NCBI GenBank assembly: GCA_028023455.1
Contig: JAQFVV010012420.1
Coordinates: 7,519,194 to 7,583,193 of the forward strand
Source of the DNA: Epiperipatus broadwayi
Taxonomy: Eukaryota > Onychophora > Udeonychophora > Euonychophora > Peripatidae
Direction of reading: 5' to 3'
Length of the DNA stretch: 64,000 bases
Shown here: one piece after another, positions 13,288 through 25,155 of the stretch
How positions within the stretch are numbered: position 1 is the stretch's first letter
How the letters are laid out: the number at the start of each line of letters is the position of its first letter
The notes under the pieces: generated by a model
What the model saw: the letters and a program-made list of their open reading frames with translations, nothing else
Database searches by the model: none
Told to the model about the DNA's origin: nothing
Program-made: the position numbers and the translations under genes

Positions 13288-15387
13288 GCATATATATATA
13301 TATAATTTAAAGCACATATTTAAGTCTATAAGAAATAAAGAATTTCTCACTTAATGAAAAATAATTAATTATTAGCATAATTTATTAAAAGTTGATTGGC
13401 ATTTAATTACTTGTATATTGTATGTTAATAAATACCAATCAATGTTTATATGGTGTTTGAAAATTAAATGTGTGCTTAGTCAAACTGAAGAAACCTAGTT
13501 CACTCAAAATGCATATTAAAAACCATTAACAAATTTCATGTTTCAAATGGGAATTTATTGAATATATATTAAAAAATATTTAAATCTTAATAAAATAATA
13601 TCCCACACAAATGTATAATCACTTAATAAATAATAATTGTAATCTTCAAAATATTGCTAATTCCTGCTTTGAACACAGAGCATCTAGCTTTGATAAAGAT
13701 ATTCTGTATCAAAAATATGGTTTAGCAATTTTTTGAAGTTTATCACAGTATTATTTACTAATTGTCAATACATTCTTTGGATATTTTATGTAGATGTTTA
13801 GTATTGAATTGTAAGATAGGTTTAAATTTAATAAAACTTATACAAAAGTAGATGTCTGGAATTATCCATAGCGCTCACATAATATTTCTTTTTTTTTTCA
13901 ATTCTTGACAGAAATAGTAACTTAGTACTTTTAATTTATAGTATATATGTATGTAAGAAAATAGATGGGTGTATAGCTTTTTTGCTTTCTAATTTTATTA
14001 CAATAATTACGATAAAAAATACATTTATTTATTTAATTTTTTTAACTTATACCTCAATTTTTAATTATTATTTTTTAAAGTAGAAATTTAAAAAAAAAAT
14101 GGCTATAATAAATATTCCATAAAATCCTCTGTTGTTTTATAAAAAAATAAACTATTAGATTGTCTCTCAACTTAATACAATAAAAATATCTCCATCTCAT
14201 AGCATAATTTTCAACCCATTCAACCTACAACATTGGAGACTGAATGTCACATGATATATGGAGCAACTAATCATAAAATGATTTATTAGTACTGAAAATC
14301 AATAAAATAATTAACCTTTATGAAAGATTGTTTTTATAAATTTTTATTATTATTTTTATAGCTAATATATAAGATAAAATGAGAGTATATTTTATTTGAA
14401 TTATTAAAAATAATTCTGTTAATTTAAATTAAACTAAAATTTTTACTTAAATCTAATGTTTAAATCTAACTAACAGTTTTACTGTACTTTAAATAACCTA
14501 CTTTGAGAAAATGTCACAATAATATCTTATCAGAATATTTCACTCTTTAAAATAAGAGATATCAGTAGTTATATATAAAAAAATCTGTTTTTAAATGCTT
14601 TTATTGATTTTGGAAAATCTGTTTGTTAACTTTTGATCATTTTCAAGTTAGAATGAAAATTTAAAATCAAGGTTTAATATACTTAAATTCAATAGAATTG
14701 CTTGAAAATTGATACATAATTAAGTTATAACATTGTAAACCATTTGAAATATTTATCTTTTTAGTGTGTCATTTAGTTTGATAGACATGGAACAGAGGGT
14801 GGGAAAAACATGAAAAATATTCAATAATGTCATGTTTTTCAATTAATAATTGTTCTTAAAATTTTCATTCATTTTAAATAATGTTCACATAAGGCAGTTT
14901 AATTTTTTTCTTTCAATCTAATAACATTTTTAAAACCATTTTAAATTCTTAATGTGTATGTCACATTTAGTATGTGTACATAATTATATATATATTGTAT
15001 CAATATTGTATTGGTACATAATAATTTTGTTTAAAAAAAATTATTAAAATAAAAATCTTTCGTAAAAGAAAACATAAAAGTAAAAGTTTAAGAGTTTTGA
15101 AATAAAAGTTACAGTTAGTTAATTAAAAGGGGGGAGGGGTTTTTCTTTAGAAGCATCAACTTTAAAAGTTTTATGAAAGAAGTAAAGAGTTTTTTCTTAT
15201 TAGTATTCATTAAAATAAATAGTTAAGAGTTTAAAAATATAAATCTCTTTTTATTTAAGTAAAGAAAAAGTTCATCTTGAAACTAAATAGTGAATGAAAC
15301 TCAAATTATATATGTGCGTGTGAATGTAAATATAATATATGCGTATTAAATATTATAAATAAATGAAAGTTAAAGAATTAAAAAACA
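13288..15387. other. AT-rich non-coding stretch, nothing recognised
   Basis: No splice-bounded frame, tRNA-like boxes or repeat partner noticed. A G-rich tract lies at about 15,129-15,138 just upstream of the repeats that precede the candidate promoter. Confidence 0.5.
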
Positions 15388-15490
15388 CTCAGCGGTGGCT
15401 ACTAATTAAAATTATAAAACAACAAGTTCAGCAGTGGCTATTAATTAAAATGTAAAAACAACACGTTTGCATGGCTACTAATTAAACGAT
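15388..15490 (+). repeat. Three short direct repeats upstream of a TATA box
   Basis: The block TGGCTACTAATTAAA (or TGGCTATTAATTAAA) occurs at about 15,396, 15,435 and 15,472, spacing 37-39 bp, the first two copies followed by an AAAACAACA-type block. The repeats end about 90 bp before the TATA box at 15,578. They could be promoter-proximal enhancer-like repeats or the U3 part of a solo LTR. Confidence 0.65.
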
Positions 15491-15577
15491 CTTCAAAAGC
15501 ATGTAATTAAAAGATTATCAAAGGAATTTCGACAACAGATATTGCTAGAGGATATTAAAATGACAACACATCATATG

Positions 15578-15610
15578 TATAAATAGCCAAATTTTTATCG
15601 GACAATCAGT
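15578..15610 (+). promoter_or_regulatory. Candidate core promoter: TATA box plus initiator
   Basis: TATAAATAG lies at 15,578-15,586 and an initiator-like TCAGT at 15,606-15,610, so the initiator A is 30 nt from the first T of the TATA box, the usual metazoan spacing. Downstream sequence becomes markedly richer in G+C up to about 16,075. Two readings fit: promoter of the host gene whose first exon ends at 15,979, or the promoter inside a solo LTR spanning roughly 15,390-16,075. Confidence 0.5.
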
Positions 15611-15979
15611 CAAGTTAATTGCATCAAAGTTGCATTAGAGTTGAGTTTGAGTCAGTTCAGAAAACAGTCGAGTTAGTTGCGTTTAAGAGAGTTATATCAG
15701 TTAAATTATTATGCATCCAGAATCAAGAATGCATTGTTAAAACCTTGGAAAACATATGGCTTTCTCCGTCCTGAGTCCAGTAAAACAGAAAAACCTCCTC
15801 GTGAATAGGATAATGCTTATATAACAACTTGAAGAGTCACGGTCAGTGTTTAACTGTCTCCAGGAATAATACCGATGAATAAGACTGAAACATCCTCAGG
15901 AAACTTCAAATCTAACCAGTTAGAGATATCTCATTAGAAGCAGCAAACAGCAAGATGCATCTACGTTCTAAAATCCTAG
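15608..15979 (+). CDS. Candidate first exon (mostly 5' leader; coding from 15,955)
   Basis: The stretch begins at the initiator and ends at a good donor, TCCTAG|GTAAAAA (intron starts 15,980). The last ATG before the donor (15,955) encodes M-H-L-R-S-K-I-L and leaves one base, a phase-1 junction. The first supported downstream exon (33,868) needs exactly phase 1, and joining gives an Ala codon and an open frame. At least two short upstream frames precede this ATG (from about 15,757 and 15,875), which would damp translation. The junction could match by chance (one in three), and the stretch could instead be an LTR. No signal peptide is encoded. Confidence 0.35.
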
Positions 15980-16168
15980 GTAAAAACATTTTTTATTCTC
16001 ATTTATAAAGTAGCCATCGCATTCGTAAAAATTCGTCAAGCCTCCAGAGTCGAATTATAAGGACTCTATAGCACATTAAAATGAACTATTAATTTGTGTG
16101 TTCTAAATATATGTTTTATATTATTTAATGCTTTATTATTTGAACCCGGTACAGTATAATAAATCACT
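15980..16168 (+). other. G+C-richer stretch downstream of the candidate donor
   Basis: Up to about 16,075 the sequence stays less AT-rich and ends in GGACTCTATAGCACA. A terminal CA here would suit the end of a solo LTR, but no matching TG start or target duplication was found near 15,390. If the exon model is right this is the start of an intron of about 17.9 kb. Confidence 0.35.
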
Positions 16169-16596
16169 AATTATAAGGGACTTGAACTCAAACTTTCAAG
16201 CTCTCTATATCTATTCAATCCATCTTATACAACCAGTACATGTGACCACATACTTATGAAAAAGATAAATGATCTCCAATATATGTACATCATACTGCAC
16301 CAGCACTCATCAGATGGTCCAGATCACCATCTCCCATACATAAATACAATCAATGATCAGTTTATATTAAGATAGCAAATCTTTAAACTTTAATGAACAA
16401 GCATTAATTTTTTCCACTCTCCAACTCTTCAGCCATTTATTTCATTGAAAATCTGAGGACAGAATGCTCAAAACCCTACTTATGTTGGAAATCATTTATC
16501 TTTTACACATGTATGTGGTTATGTGTGTCAGTTGTATAAGATGGGTTGAATAGATGTAGGGAGCTTGAAAGTTTGCATTCAAGTTCCTTATAATTA
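16169..16596. mobile_element. Fold-back MITE, family F1, full copy
   Basis: The first ~105 nt (AATTATAAGGGACTTGAACT onward) are the imperfect reverse complement of the last ~105 nt, which end AAGTTCCTTATAATTA. Paired blocks include AACTTTCAAGCTC, TATTCAACCCATCTTATACA-type sequence and ATAAATGAT. The middle ~215 bp is unrelated to the arms and has no frame. The ends carry a GTTCAAGT-type motif resembling a B box, so tRNA-derived termini are possible. A shorter copy lies at 57,561-57,770. Confidence 0.75.
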
Positions 16597-16880
16597 CATT
16601 AAGTTTAGTCTAGGTAATATACATGCATTTAAATAATAAATCAATAACTAAATTTTCTATTTAAAAATATTTTTACTTTAAAACAATTGTTTCTTTTAAA
16701 TCAAAATAAATCTCAATTTAAATAGAAAGTGAAGTTACTGATATATTATACCATATGTGTGATATTGATTTAAAGGGAAATTATATATATTAAGTGAAGA
16801 TCATTTATAATATAGATACATGTATTATTATTTAAATAATAATTGTAATAATGCTCAAAGCTAAATGGGTTTATAAATAA

Positions 16881-17217
16881 CCATTAGAAACCAGTCAATA
16901 CTTAAACAATCTGAAAATAAATAACAATCAAGAATTTCAAACTGTTATCAAGGCAACCTCCTTTTAACAATAGAGATGGAATCCCATAGACTCTAAAGAT
17001 TGCAACTTTTTTTTTTCATATGTCATAGCATCAGCTGGGATGTGAACCCACAACTGTCTGCAACCAACTACTTGCTTGCAAGGTGGCTGCGATGACCTCT
17101 TGGCTAACTTGACCGCAGATTTCACCTCTATTGCTAAAAGAAGATTGTCTTGACAACAGTTTGAAATTCTTGATTGTTATCTATATTGAGATTGTCTAAG
17201 TTAACTGGTTGCTAATG
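16881..17217. mobile_element. Fold-back MITE, family F2, split by a SINE
   Basis: The left arm (AACCAGTCAATACTTA, CAATCAAGAATTTCAAACTG, TCAAGGCAACC, AATAGAGATGG) is the reverse complement of the right arm (CACCTCTATTG, TTGTCTTGACAACAGTTTGA, TTGATTGTTATC, TAACTGGTT). The two are separated by the SINE at 17,007-17,115. Fragments of the same family lie at 35,776 and 57,779. Confidence 0.75.
17007..17115 (-). mobile_element. SINE family S1 inserted inside a fold-back element
   Basis: Read on the minus strand this is GTTAGCCAAGAGG (A box), then CAAGCAAGTAGTTGGTTGCA, then GTGGGTTCACATCCCAGC (B box), then TGCTATGACATATG and a run of A. It is a diverged version of the copy at 42,013-42,128. Its position between the two arms of the F2 element shows that it arrived after that element. 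No clean target duplication was found. Confidence 0.8.
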
Positions 17218-17387
17218 ATTATGTGTTATTATGTATACATATTAAATATGATATATATATAAGGGGTAAACATTTTAACTTATAGCAGAAATATATAGTA
17301 ATATAAATATATGTCAATTGTAAGTATCCAGTCAATTTAAAGTACAATATAGTTTTACATTTTCATTTACTGTGCCAATACTAAAAT

Positions 17388-17732
17388 CTTAAAAATAATA
17401 GAGATGATTTTTTATATATATTAAATGCTTTTATTGAGTATGCACTAAAAAGAAATAACATAATTGTTTGTTCAACCACAATTGGAGTTTTTAGATTTAA
17501 CTTAAAATGAAAGCATGGAGGGGGGGCAGAAATTATTTAAATCAATCCCTACTTTTTATAACAAGGATTGACTTAATTAAGTTCTAGACCCCCTCTCCAT
17601 GCTTTTACTTCAAGTAAAATCAAAAAACTCCAATTGTGGTTCAAAAATCAATTATTTTATTTCTTTTTAGTGCACAGTCAATAAAAGCATTTAATATATA
17701 AAAATTTCTTTATCTCTATTATTCTTAATGGT
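17388..17732. mobile_element. Fold-back MITE, family F3, ~155-bp arms
   Basis: Left arm 17,388-17,545 and right arm 17,575-17,732 are near-perfect reverse complements, sharing AATAGAGAT, AAATGCTTTTATTGA, GCACTAAAAAGAAATA, ACCACAATTGGAGTTTTT and AAAGCATGGAG followed by a G-run. The loop is only about 30 nt. There is no coding frame. The transcript of either strand would form a long hairpin. Confidence 0.85.
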
Positions 17733-20700
17733 TTTTTTTTAAAAAAAAAAACAGTGTAACTTTATTGTTTTAATCTTAGTACAAACAAATCATCCTTTAC
17801 TGTTAATAATAATAAGTTTATCTTATAACATGGAATAATTTATAAAGAATTATACAAGCACTCATCTCAATGTGTCTCTGGAAAAAGGAAAGGTAATTAA
17901 AAGACTTGTGTCAATTTGAAGCACTTTATTTTCTATTCAATTCTCTGCTACTGTCACATAATTAATTAACATTTCTAAGTATTTGGAATTAAAAAATAAA
18001 AATTTGTATAAAATATTTCTGGTGATTTTATTAAGAATATTAATAGATGCTTCTACAGTAAGAATATACATATATTTTGTCTAAGAAAATTATATGATAA
18101 ATATTTCAAGAAATGCTATCTTCACAAGTATAATTAATTATTTTACTATTCAGTTTTTGATTGTTTTAATCTACTGCAATTTATGGCAGTTGTAATAGTA
18201 AAAGTATCAATTTGCTACTTTCTCATGAAATGTATTTGTGGGGGGGGCGGGTGTAAAATGTTCAAGCATGTAATCCAAAAAAAAAAAAAACATTGCGTAA
18301 TTATAAAAAATACCATGGTGTTAAAAAAACATTTTAATGTTAACAATATTATTGGCTTCTAGTGGCTCTTGTAAACTTATGTTTAACACAAAATTGTAAT
18401 GTTTACATTAATAAAATGCACATGTATTCATAACAATAATTTATATAGTTAACTATTGTATAATACAAATAATATAGGCGTTAATTGAGTCATACTTAAG
18501 ATTTATTTATATCTTGGTTATTATTATGATATGTGAATTTTTTTATTTTTTTTTTAATTTTAATACCAGTAACAATCATTAATTGATTTGTATTTTATTA
18601 AATGTATATTTATATTTATTTATTTTACTTATATTTATGATTAATTTATTAATGTATATTATATTTCTTTTTATGATTTCTTATTGTTAAAGTGTATTAA
18701 TATATAATAGTTCATTATTCCTATTATTTATCTGACTTCACAAATTATTTTATCACCCATAATTTTTTTTTAAATTTCACTATCCCATAAATGTGATCTA
18801 TGTTTGAGTCCATTCTCTGAACTGAGCTATTGCTTGGAATGTTAATAGTGAAATAAAAGGGATTATAAAGTCAAAGTCAGTCCTTCTTTGGCTATGTACA
18901 TTAGTAGCTTTTCTGTAAAGAAAGGTTGTGCTCTGAAACTTTGGTTATTGCCATGAATCTCAAAATAAAACTATTAGTGTACAGTGATCTTCAGACTGAT
19001 TGTCCAAAAAGTGGAGATGATCAGAAAATATAACTTGTGTTTCAAGTATTTATAAATGGATTAAATGCAGATTTGATTATCATTAACAATCTCAAAAAAG
19101 GGTTTTAAGTGAGGGTTAATAATTATGCTTCATTTACTTCACTAACATTTAGAGATACTGTCCATTACATAAATGATCATTCTTAATATGGGATTTCAAT
19201 AGATGTTAGTGGTTACTAACCAATCATTTCCTCTCCCTTGTAATATATATATTGCCCAGACATGAGACATATTTCACCTAGTTATAGCAGCACTGATAAA
19301 AAAAATCAACTATTGAGAAAATACACATAATGTGCATGATAGATGAATGCAGTGCTAAGGAATAAAGAAAAAATTCTATTCTATTGGAGCTATTTTAATT
19401 AAATTATGTTTTTTAAAAAAAAATTCTTACAATAATTGAAGATTTTGAATAAAATTAGAGCCACTGGCCAAGAAATTAGTTAACAGATGCAAAAAAAAAA
19501 TTGAAAAAACTGTCTTAAGAGTTACTAAGAGAGAACTAAATTTTAAAACAAAAAGACTTTCAAAGAAAATAAATAATACTTCTTTATTCTAAAATTTTTG
19601 GTTTACAATTTACAAGTATTCAAAAAATACACCTTTATTCTGAATAACAATCTCAATTGATTTACCAGAATGTTTCATAAATCAACAATCTTGCATTAAA
19701 AATAAGCAATTATAATAAGTTCTTATGAGGAAAAAATTAATTTCTTACCTTAATTAATTCAAAATAAAAATAAAAACTCAGTTAAAAAGTAAAGATTGAA
19801 TTTGAAAAGTGTTAATTAATGAATATATATTTTATCAAGCATATTATTAATAAAAAAGTATTAATCTGTGGTTAAATATACTTTATTAAAACATTTCAGG
19901 AGTTATCATTTTTAAAAAAGAAACAATTATAATTTTTTTCATGATCTTACCTTTTATGTTTTATATAGCAGAAAATGCTATTTTCTAAATCATGATTCAT
20001 TAACTTAAAATAAAGCATGTAGGAAAAAAAATTAACATAATATACATTTGAAAAATTATTTTTAAACATTTTATGGTCAATTATCAAAGTTTTTTTTTTT
20101 TTTTTGTAATATCTAAGTAATTAAATTTATAATTTTTTTTGCATTGCTGTTAATTTTTTTTTTTCTAAATCAATAGTTTGTGCATTTATTTATTTTGCAT
20201 AAATGCAGTTAAATTAAATGCAATGTATAAGTGATTGGTGTAAATTTAATAATGTAAATAATTAAATCTCTTTTTACATTATTTTAATAGTTTAAATTAA
20301 AATGATTATATTTTACACCTACAGTTATCAACTTTTAACTGCAGGCAAAATAATGTTCATAAGAATTTTAATCCAGAAGTGATTGATTGAATATAGTTGA
20401 CCTAATATATACATTTTAAAATTTATTATTAATGTATTTTGTTAGTGATTGTAATCAAAGTATCTTTTCATTATATATTGTAATGATTTTTTTTTGCTTT
20501 TGTAATCATTAATAATAAAAACCTTCTTCACTTTAGATAAATCTTAAATAAAAGTACTGATTGTCTTATAAAGATATATGTTAATTGTATTTTAATTCTA
20601 CAATGGAATCAGAATATTGGATATTGCATAATTAATAAATTTGTACTGTACATTTTAGGGTGAATATCATTATATTATTCTTGAATGGCATACCTTTAAT

Positions 20701-20876
20701 GAAATCACTATTATATGATATCATTAATCTTATAAAATAGTTCCATTTTTAAAAAATGGCAAATGTTTTTTTTTAAGATTGTTTTAGTAAATAACTGATT
20801 GTAAATCAAAATATGGCTACAAATTGATGACGATAGCTATTATAAATTATTGCATAAAGATATGTTGGGCTTCAAG
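17733..20876. other. AT-rich stretch with minor repeats
   Basis: No gene is supported. A G-run lies at 18,239-18,251 and T-runs near 20,090-20,105. The piece at about 19,505-19,680 resembles 28,255-28,385 (shared TTTCAAA, AAATAA, CTTTATTCT, AAAATTTTTGGTTTACAA-type blocks), so it is part of a dispersed repeat. Around 18,800 GTTTGAGTCCA resembles a B box but has no supporting context. Confidence 0.45.
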
Positions 20877-21370
20877 ATAAGGATGTATTAATAATTTGAT
20901 TCAAAATATTGTACCATCAAAATACATAGCCTGACTATGTTATTATACTGTATATATATATCATTAAAAAAATTTTACATGGGATTTTAACTATTGAAGT
21001 GCCTAGTCGACTTTTTCTTTACTCTCCATTCACCATATAATGAAGATATATTTCTATTTTTGTTTAATAATTGTACATATAAATATAGAAAATAATAATA
21101 ATTTAATCATTTTATAGGAACGTAGGCTATTTATTCAATATTTTCATTTTCAAAAAAACATTCCTTAATTTTTAAAGAAATAAATGTCTTCTCCATAAAA
21201 ATTAAAATAACATTTTAATTTCAAGAGTAAAACCATAACTTGAATTTATTGCTTAAAACATCTGTTTTATTCTTGCACATTTCATAGGACTTAATGAATA
21301 AATAGATATTGCACGTATATGTGTGTGAATGCATTTATGTATTGTGTGTAGTTATAAATAATATTAAAAT
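20877..21370 (+). repeat. Left copy of a ~490-bp direct duplication (X1)
   Basis: From ATAAGGATGT to ATAATATTAAAAT this matches 23,504-23,995 with about a dozen differences, near 97% identity by eye. The copies bracket the LTR-like element at 21,393-23,503. The ends carry no TG...CA, so this is not itself an LTR. The left flank (GGGCTTCAAG) is not repeated at the other copy. Confidence 0.9.
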
Positions 21371-21392
21371 TTCAACGTTGTGCTGTGTAATT

Positions 21393-23503
21393 TGTAACGA
21401 TCGAAAAGAAAGTGAAGATCGAATCTAACTGCAATCTTCACTACCAGGGCGCCATCTAGGCATTTGAGCCTAGAAAAATTTATAAAGTAGGCAGATACAT
21501 GCTGTTAAGATTCCACTTTATTTAAATATTCAGATTGTTAGCCCAAATCACTAGCTCAGTGGAACAGCAGAGATTGTAAAATATAACTTTATATCTTAAA
21601 TATAAAAAAATAAAAGCCACTGCCAGAAATTAACACATAAAAATATTTATTGACGCACATATAAAATCATTCTAATTTAAAGAATAAGTTTAACCTTTTA
21701 GATTTTTATATTAATCTTTAAATTTACATTTAAATAGATTGCAATAATGAGTGTAATATTTATTTAGAGGGTCGAGTATGAATAGACTATATAGATTGTA
21801 TTTGAAAAGAAAAATGTTCTATCCCTTATTTCACCTTAGGCCAAAAAGTTTGCAGTCAAACCGGCGCCAATCTATCTGATACATTTATGTATTCAATGTA
21901 GCATGAAAATATGACAACACAAAATACTATACTGTCAGGAATGTACATCTGAACAGTAAGTAGAATTAGAGAAAACATTGTCTCTCCATCAACAGGAATG
22001 CTACATCTGTTGGCGAGTAGAACAATAAACAAAAAAACTTCGTAGGAATGGACTGCAGTCCTTTGCCGACTTACAAACCCATCCATAGGCAAACAGAAGG
22101 TGTGTGGCATATATATGCAATCCTGCCCGTAGCGGATCTCATACTACATCTACTAATTACACAAATATATCCAATCCATTGAGCTAATTCAATTATGAAA
22201 TGAATAACCTAAGATTACCCTCCCTTAAACTATATATATAACTTTACAAATCTATACAGCCATTCACGCCCGACTTAAATTTAACATTTAAATATGTTCG
22301 CACAGATGAATTTTATACAATTTGTTTTATAATGTTGAGTATAGATCGGCTGCACAGATTCCACGGTTAAAAACATTTCAAAATAAACATAACCGATCAA
22401 AATATAGTCATCGAAAATGTCAATTGCAGAGGGAATACAAGAAACCCAATGGTATTCATCATAAAATACCGCATCGACATCGGTGACCTATATATTCTAA
22501 TCGAATATGAAAACCACAACATAATCAACCGCTAATGAATCTATGCAACATCTATACCCAACTTAAATTTTATGCATTTAATAATTTAAATGATAAATAT
22601 TAATACAAATAAAAATAATAAAATGGAAATGATTTTTTTTCCTTTAGCAAGCAAATATGTAAAACTTAAACATTTATAATTAATTTGAAACATAAGTCAG
22701 ATATATATAATTTAAATATTGATTGTCAATTTGAAAATCAGATAAGAATTCCTTTTTTTAAATTTAGGTTAGCTGAATCTTAAAAGTTTGAACGAAAGTT
22801 CTTAATTATTTTTTTTTTAAATTGTAAAGTTCTTAGCTCACGGTAGACGAGTCCAGGTTCCTGTTTTTTAATTCCCACAATGTCTCCATTCCATTCTGGT
22901 ATCACAGTCTTTTCATTTTTAAAATAATTGAGAGAGAATGACAAGTGCGTCTTGTCGCTGTCTCACCAAATCAGGTTCAAAACTCTCAGGAAAACTGTAT
23001 TTCTCTTTTTATAGTATCCACACAGATTCAACCAACAAAACGTCACTAATCCATTCTTTTCATTCAGGTCTGGGCTGAGGCTTGGTGCTTCCATTGGTCA
23101 AACTAATTTCTCTTTATTCTCTTATCTAATTTTCATCTGACTTTTTAATTGCACAAGAGCCCAATACTAGCTTGCTTTTCAATTAATAACCAATCATTTC
23201 CATTTACAGATTACAGGAATTAATTAATACCTGTTTTTATTTTAACTGGCGTTATTTCTTTATTAAAATATTTTTATATTTAAATCTTGTATTTTTTTAT
23301 AAAAAAATACGTTCAAATACCCTTTTTTTATTTATAAAAAAAAAATATTTTTAAAGTTTAGTATCTGTGCGAATATATACGTTATACAAACATTTTAATT
23401 TTAGCGTTTAGTTTTTTTTTCTTTTTAATACATTCATTTTTATTTGTGAACTTTTAAGATTTTATTTTAAATTAATGTAACGGCATATTTATATACCGTT
23501 ACA
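21393..23503. mobile_element. LTR-like element A, ~2.1 kb, no coding capacity
   Basis: It begins TGTAACGATCG and ends CCGTTACA, the inverted TGTAAC...GTTACA ends usual for Ty3/gypsy-type LTRs. It is homologous over its length to element B (25,260-27,471), sharing the order AGGGCGCCA/AGGGTGCCA, CATTTGAGCCTAGAAAA-type, TTTATAAAGTAG, GTGCTGTTAAGAT, GACAGGAATGT, GAGAAAAC, ACTTCG and CAACTTAAATTTA. It ends in a palindrome (23,476-23,503). No protein frame is long enough; the 84-codon minus frame at 21,856-22,110 is treated as chance. A solo LTR or non-autonomous LTR element is the best reading. Confidence 0.6.
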
Positions 23504-23995
23504 ATAAGGATGTTTTAATAATTTGATTCAAAATATTGTACCATCGAAATACATAGCCTGACTATGTTATTATACTGTATATATATCATTAAAAAAATTT
23601 TACATGGGATTTTAACTATTGAAGTGCCTAGTCGACATTTTCTTTAATCTCCATTCACCATATAATGAAGATATATTTCTATTTTTGTTTAATAATTGTA
23701 CATATAAATATAGAAAATAATAATAATTTAATCATTTTATAGGAACGTAGGCTATTTATTCAATATTTTCATTTTCAAAAAAACATTCCCTAATTTTTAA
23801 AGAAATAAATGTCTTCTCGATAGAAATTAAAATAACATTTTAATTTCAAGAATAAAACCATAACTTGAATTTATTGCTTAAAACATCTGTTTTATTTTTG
23901 CACATTTCGTAGGACTTAATGAATAAATAGATATTGCACATATATGTGTGTGAATGCATTTATGTATTGTGTGTAGTTATAAATAATATTAAAAT
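23504..23995 (+). repeat. Right copy of the ~490-bp direct duplication (X2)
   Basis: This copy starts at the base immediately after the terminal CCGTTACA of element A and ends at the same point as X1. It then continues into unrelated sequence (AACTTTCATTAC rather than TTCAACGTTG). Confidence 0.9.
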
Positions 23996-24514
23996 AACTT
24001 TCATTACAACAATAATTATTTATTAATTTTGTTTAAAACAATGCTTTGAGCGAATCTAATATAACAGTAGTGGACTTGGAAAATTACTTAGAAACAAAGG
24101 AGACGACAAGTAGATCTTTAAAAGAAAAGATATTTTTCGTTCTTTTTGAAAAAGTATATTCTTTTCATATACAGACATTGCCTATTTCAAAAGAAAAGTT
24201 TCTTAACGATATATATTTTTTTTAAATTATAGGAATAATGAAACGTGTGCTTATTCAAAACTTGTATGTTAAAAAAACAATCTAAAAATATATAGCTAAA
24301 AAGGAAGTTAACGTCAGCTTCAAATAGCAAGTTTAAATCCAAATTAATCCCAAGTAACAACTGAAATGCAATTAACCATATCCTAAAGCAGGGGTGGTCA
24401 ATTGTTTTGGCTCAGGGGCCGCAGAAGTTGGTGGAGAGATGCATCAGGGGTCACTTTGTGGAAGCGGAGGGCCATACCATAAATACACTGATTTATTCCC
24501 TGTATTACCAAAGA

Positions 24515-24860
24515 AATATTTAAAACAGGCAAAACTCATTATACGTATTGCCACACACAACAATCTAGAGTAATCAATGGATGCCAGAAGGCTTGTGCAT
24601 AAAATCCCCATCTAGTGCCTACTCATCCAATATCCCCAGACTAGTTTCTGGATTATGGCCTTTGTCAGTGAGGAGTCTTGGATCTAGGTGCAGTTCTCTC
24701 AGATTCAAGGCTCCTCAGTGACAAAGGCCATATGAGTAGGCACTAGATGGGGATTTTATGCACAAGCCTTCTTGCATCCATTGATTACTCTAGCTTGCTG
24801 TGTGTGGCAATACGTATAGTGAGTTTTGGCTGTTTTAACAACAATTATAAGCAAGCATAA
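24515..24860. repeat. Inverted repeat inside the hAT element
   Basis: CAAAACTCATTATACGTATT, CACACACA, TAATCAATGGATGC and AAAATCCCCATCTAGTGCCT on the left pair with their reverse complements on the right (AGGCACTAGATGGGGATTTT, GCATCCATTGATTAC, TGTGTGTGGCAATACGTATA). Arms are about 130-150 nt with a loop of 25-50 nt around 24,685. This is either a separate fold-back element inside the hAT copy or an internal duplication. Confidence 0.8.
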
Positions 24861-24870
24861 GAAATGGTGA

Positions 24871-25155
24871 TCATGTGATGTTTATTGGCAAAGAAATATT
24901 TGTTTGTTCATTCTTCATTAAACACATGATATTCATCATGGTTTCACTAAAGTTGGAAATGTATGTATTTGCAAATGCAAAGACAAAATTGAAATTAACC
25001 AGATTAACTGGAAAAGCACTGCACATTACATCTATGCTGCACATGTCTATTGATGTGGCCATTCTAGTGGAAAATACAAGATGAATCTTCGGTCGTGCAC
25101 GGGAAGGAAGTCTCAGTTCAAGGCGGATTTTTCTGATTGTCTTGGCAGGCTGCAT
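24871..25155 (-). pseudogene. Possible relic of hAT transposase C-terminus
   Basis: A 94-codon frame fills the right third of the hAT element. Its start includes IRLELRLPSRARPKIH, weakly like the hAT C-terminal pattern (hydrophobic-Leu-Arg-Leu then Arg-Pro-Lys/Arg-Ile) that follows the dimerisation region in ZBED/EPM2AIP1-like transposases. The order of blocks does not otherwise fit and no catalytic residues are visible. Treat as a fragment at best. Confidence 0.25.

Noticed and set aside
21856-22110. 84-codon minus-strand frame in element A
   Set aside because: The corresponding part of element B does not keep the frame, so it is not conserved coding sequence.
20877-23995. Reading X1 and X2 as the two LTRs of a retrotransposon
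   Set aside because: They lack TG...CA ends and a target duplication, and the enclosed 2.1 kb has no gag-pol sequence and is itself an LTR-like unit with a relative elsewhere without X flanks.
24875-25084. 69-codon + strand frame in the hAT element
   Set aside because: It overlaps the minus-strand frame and shows no transposase motif; at most one of the two could be real.
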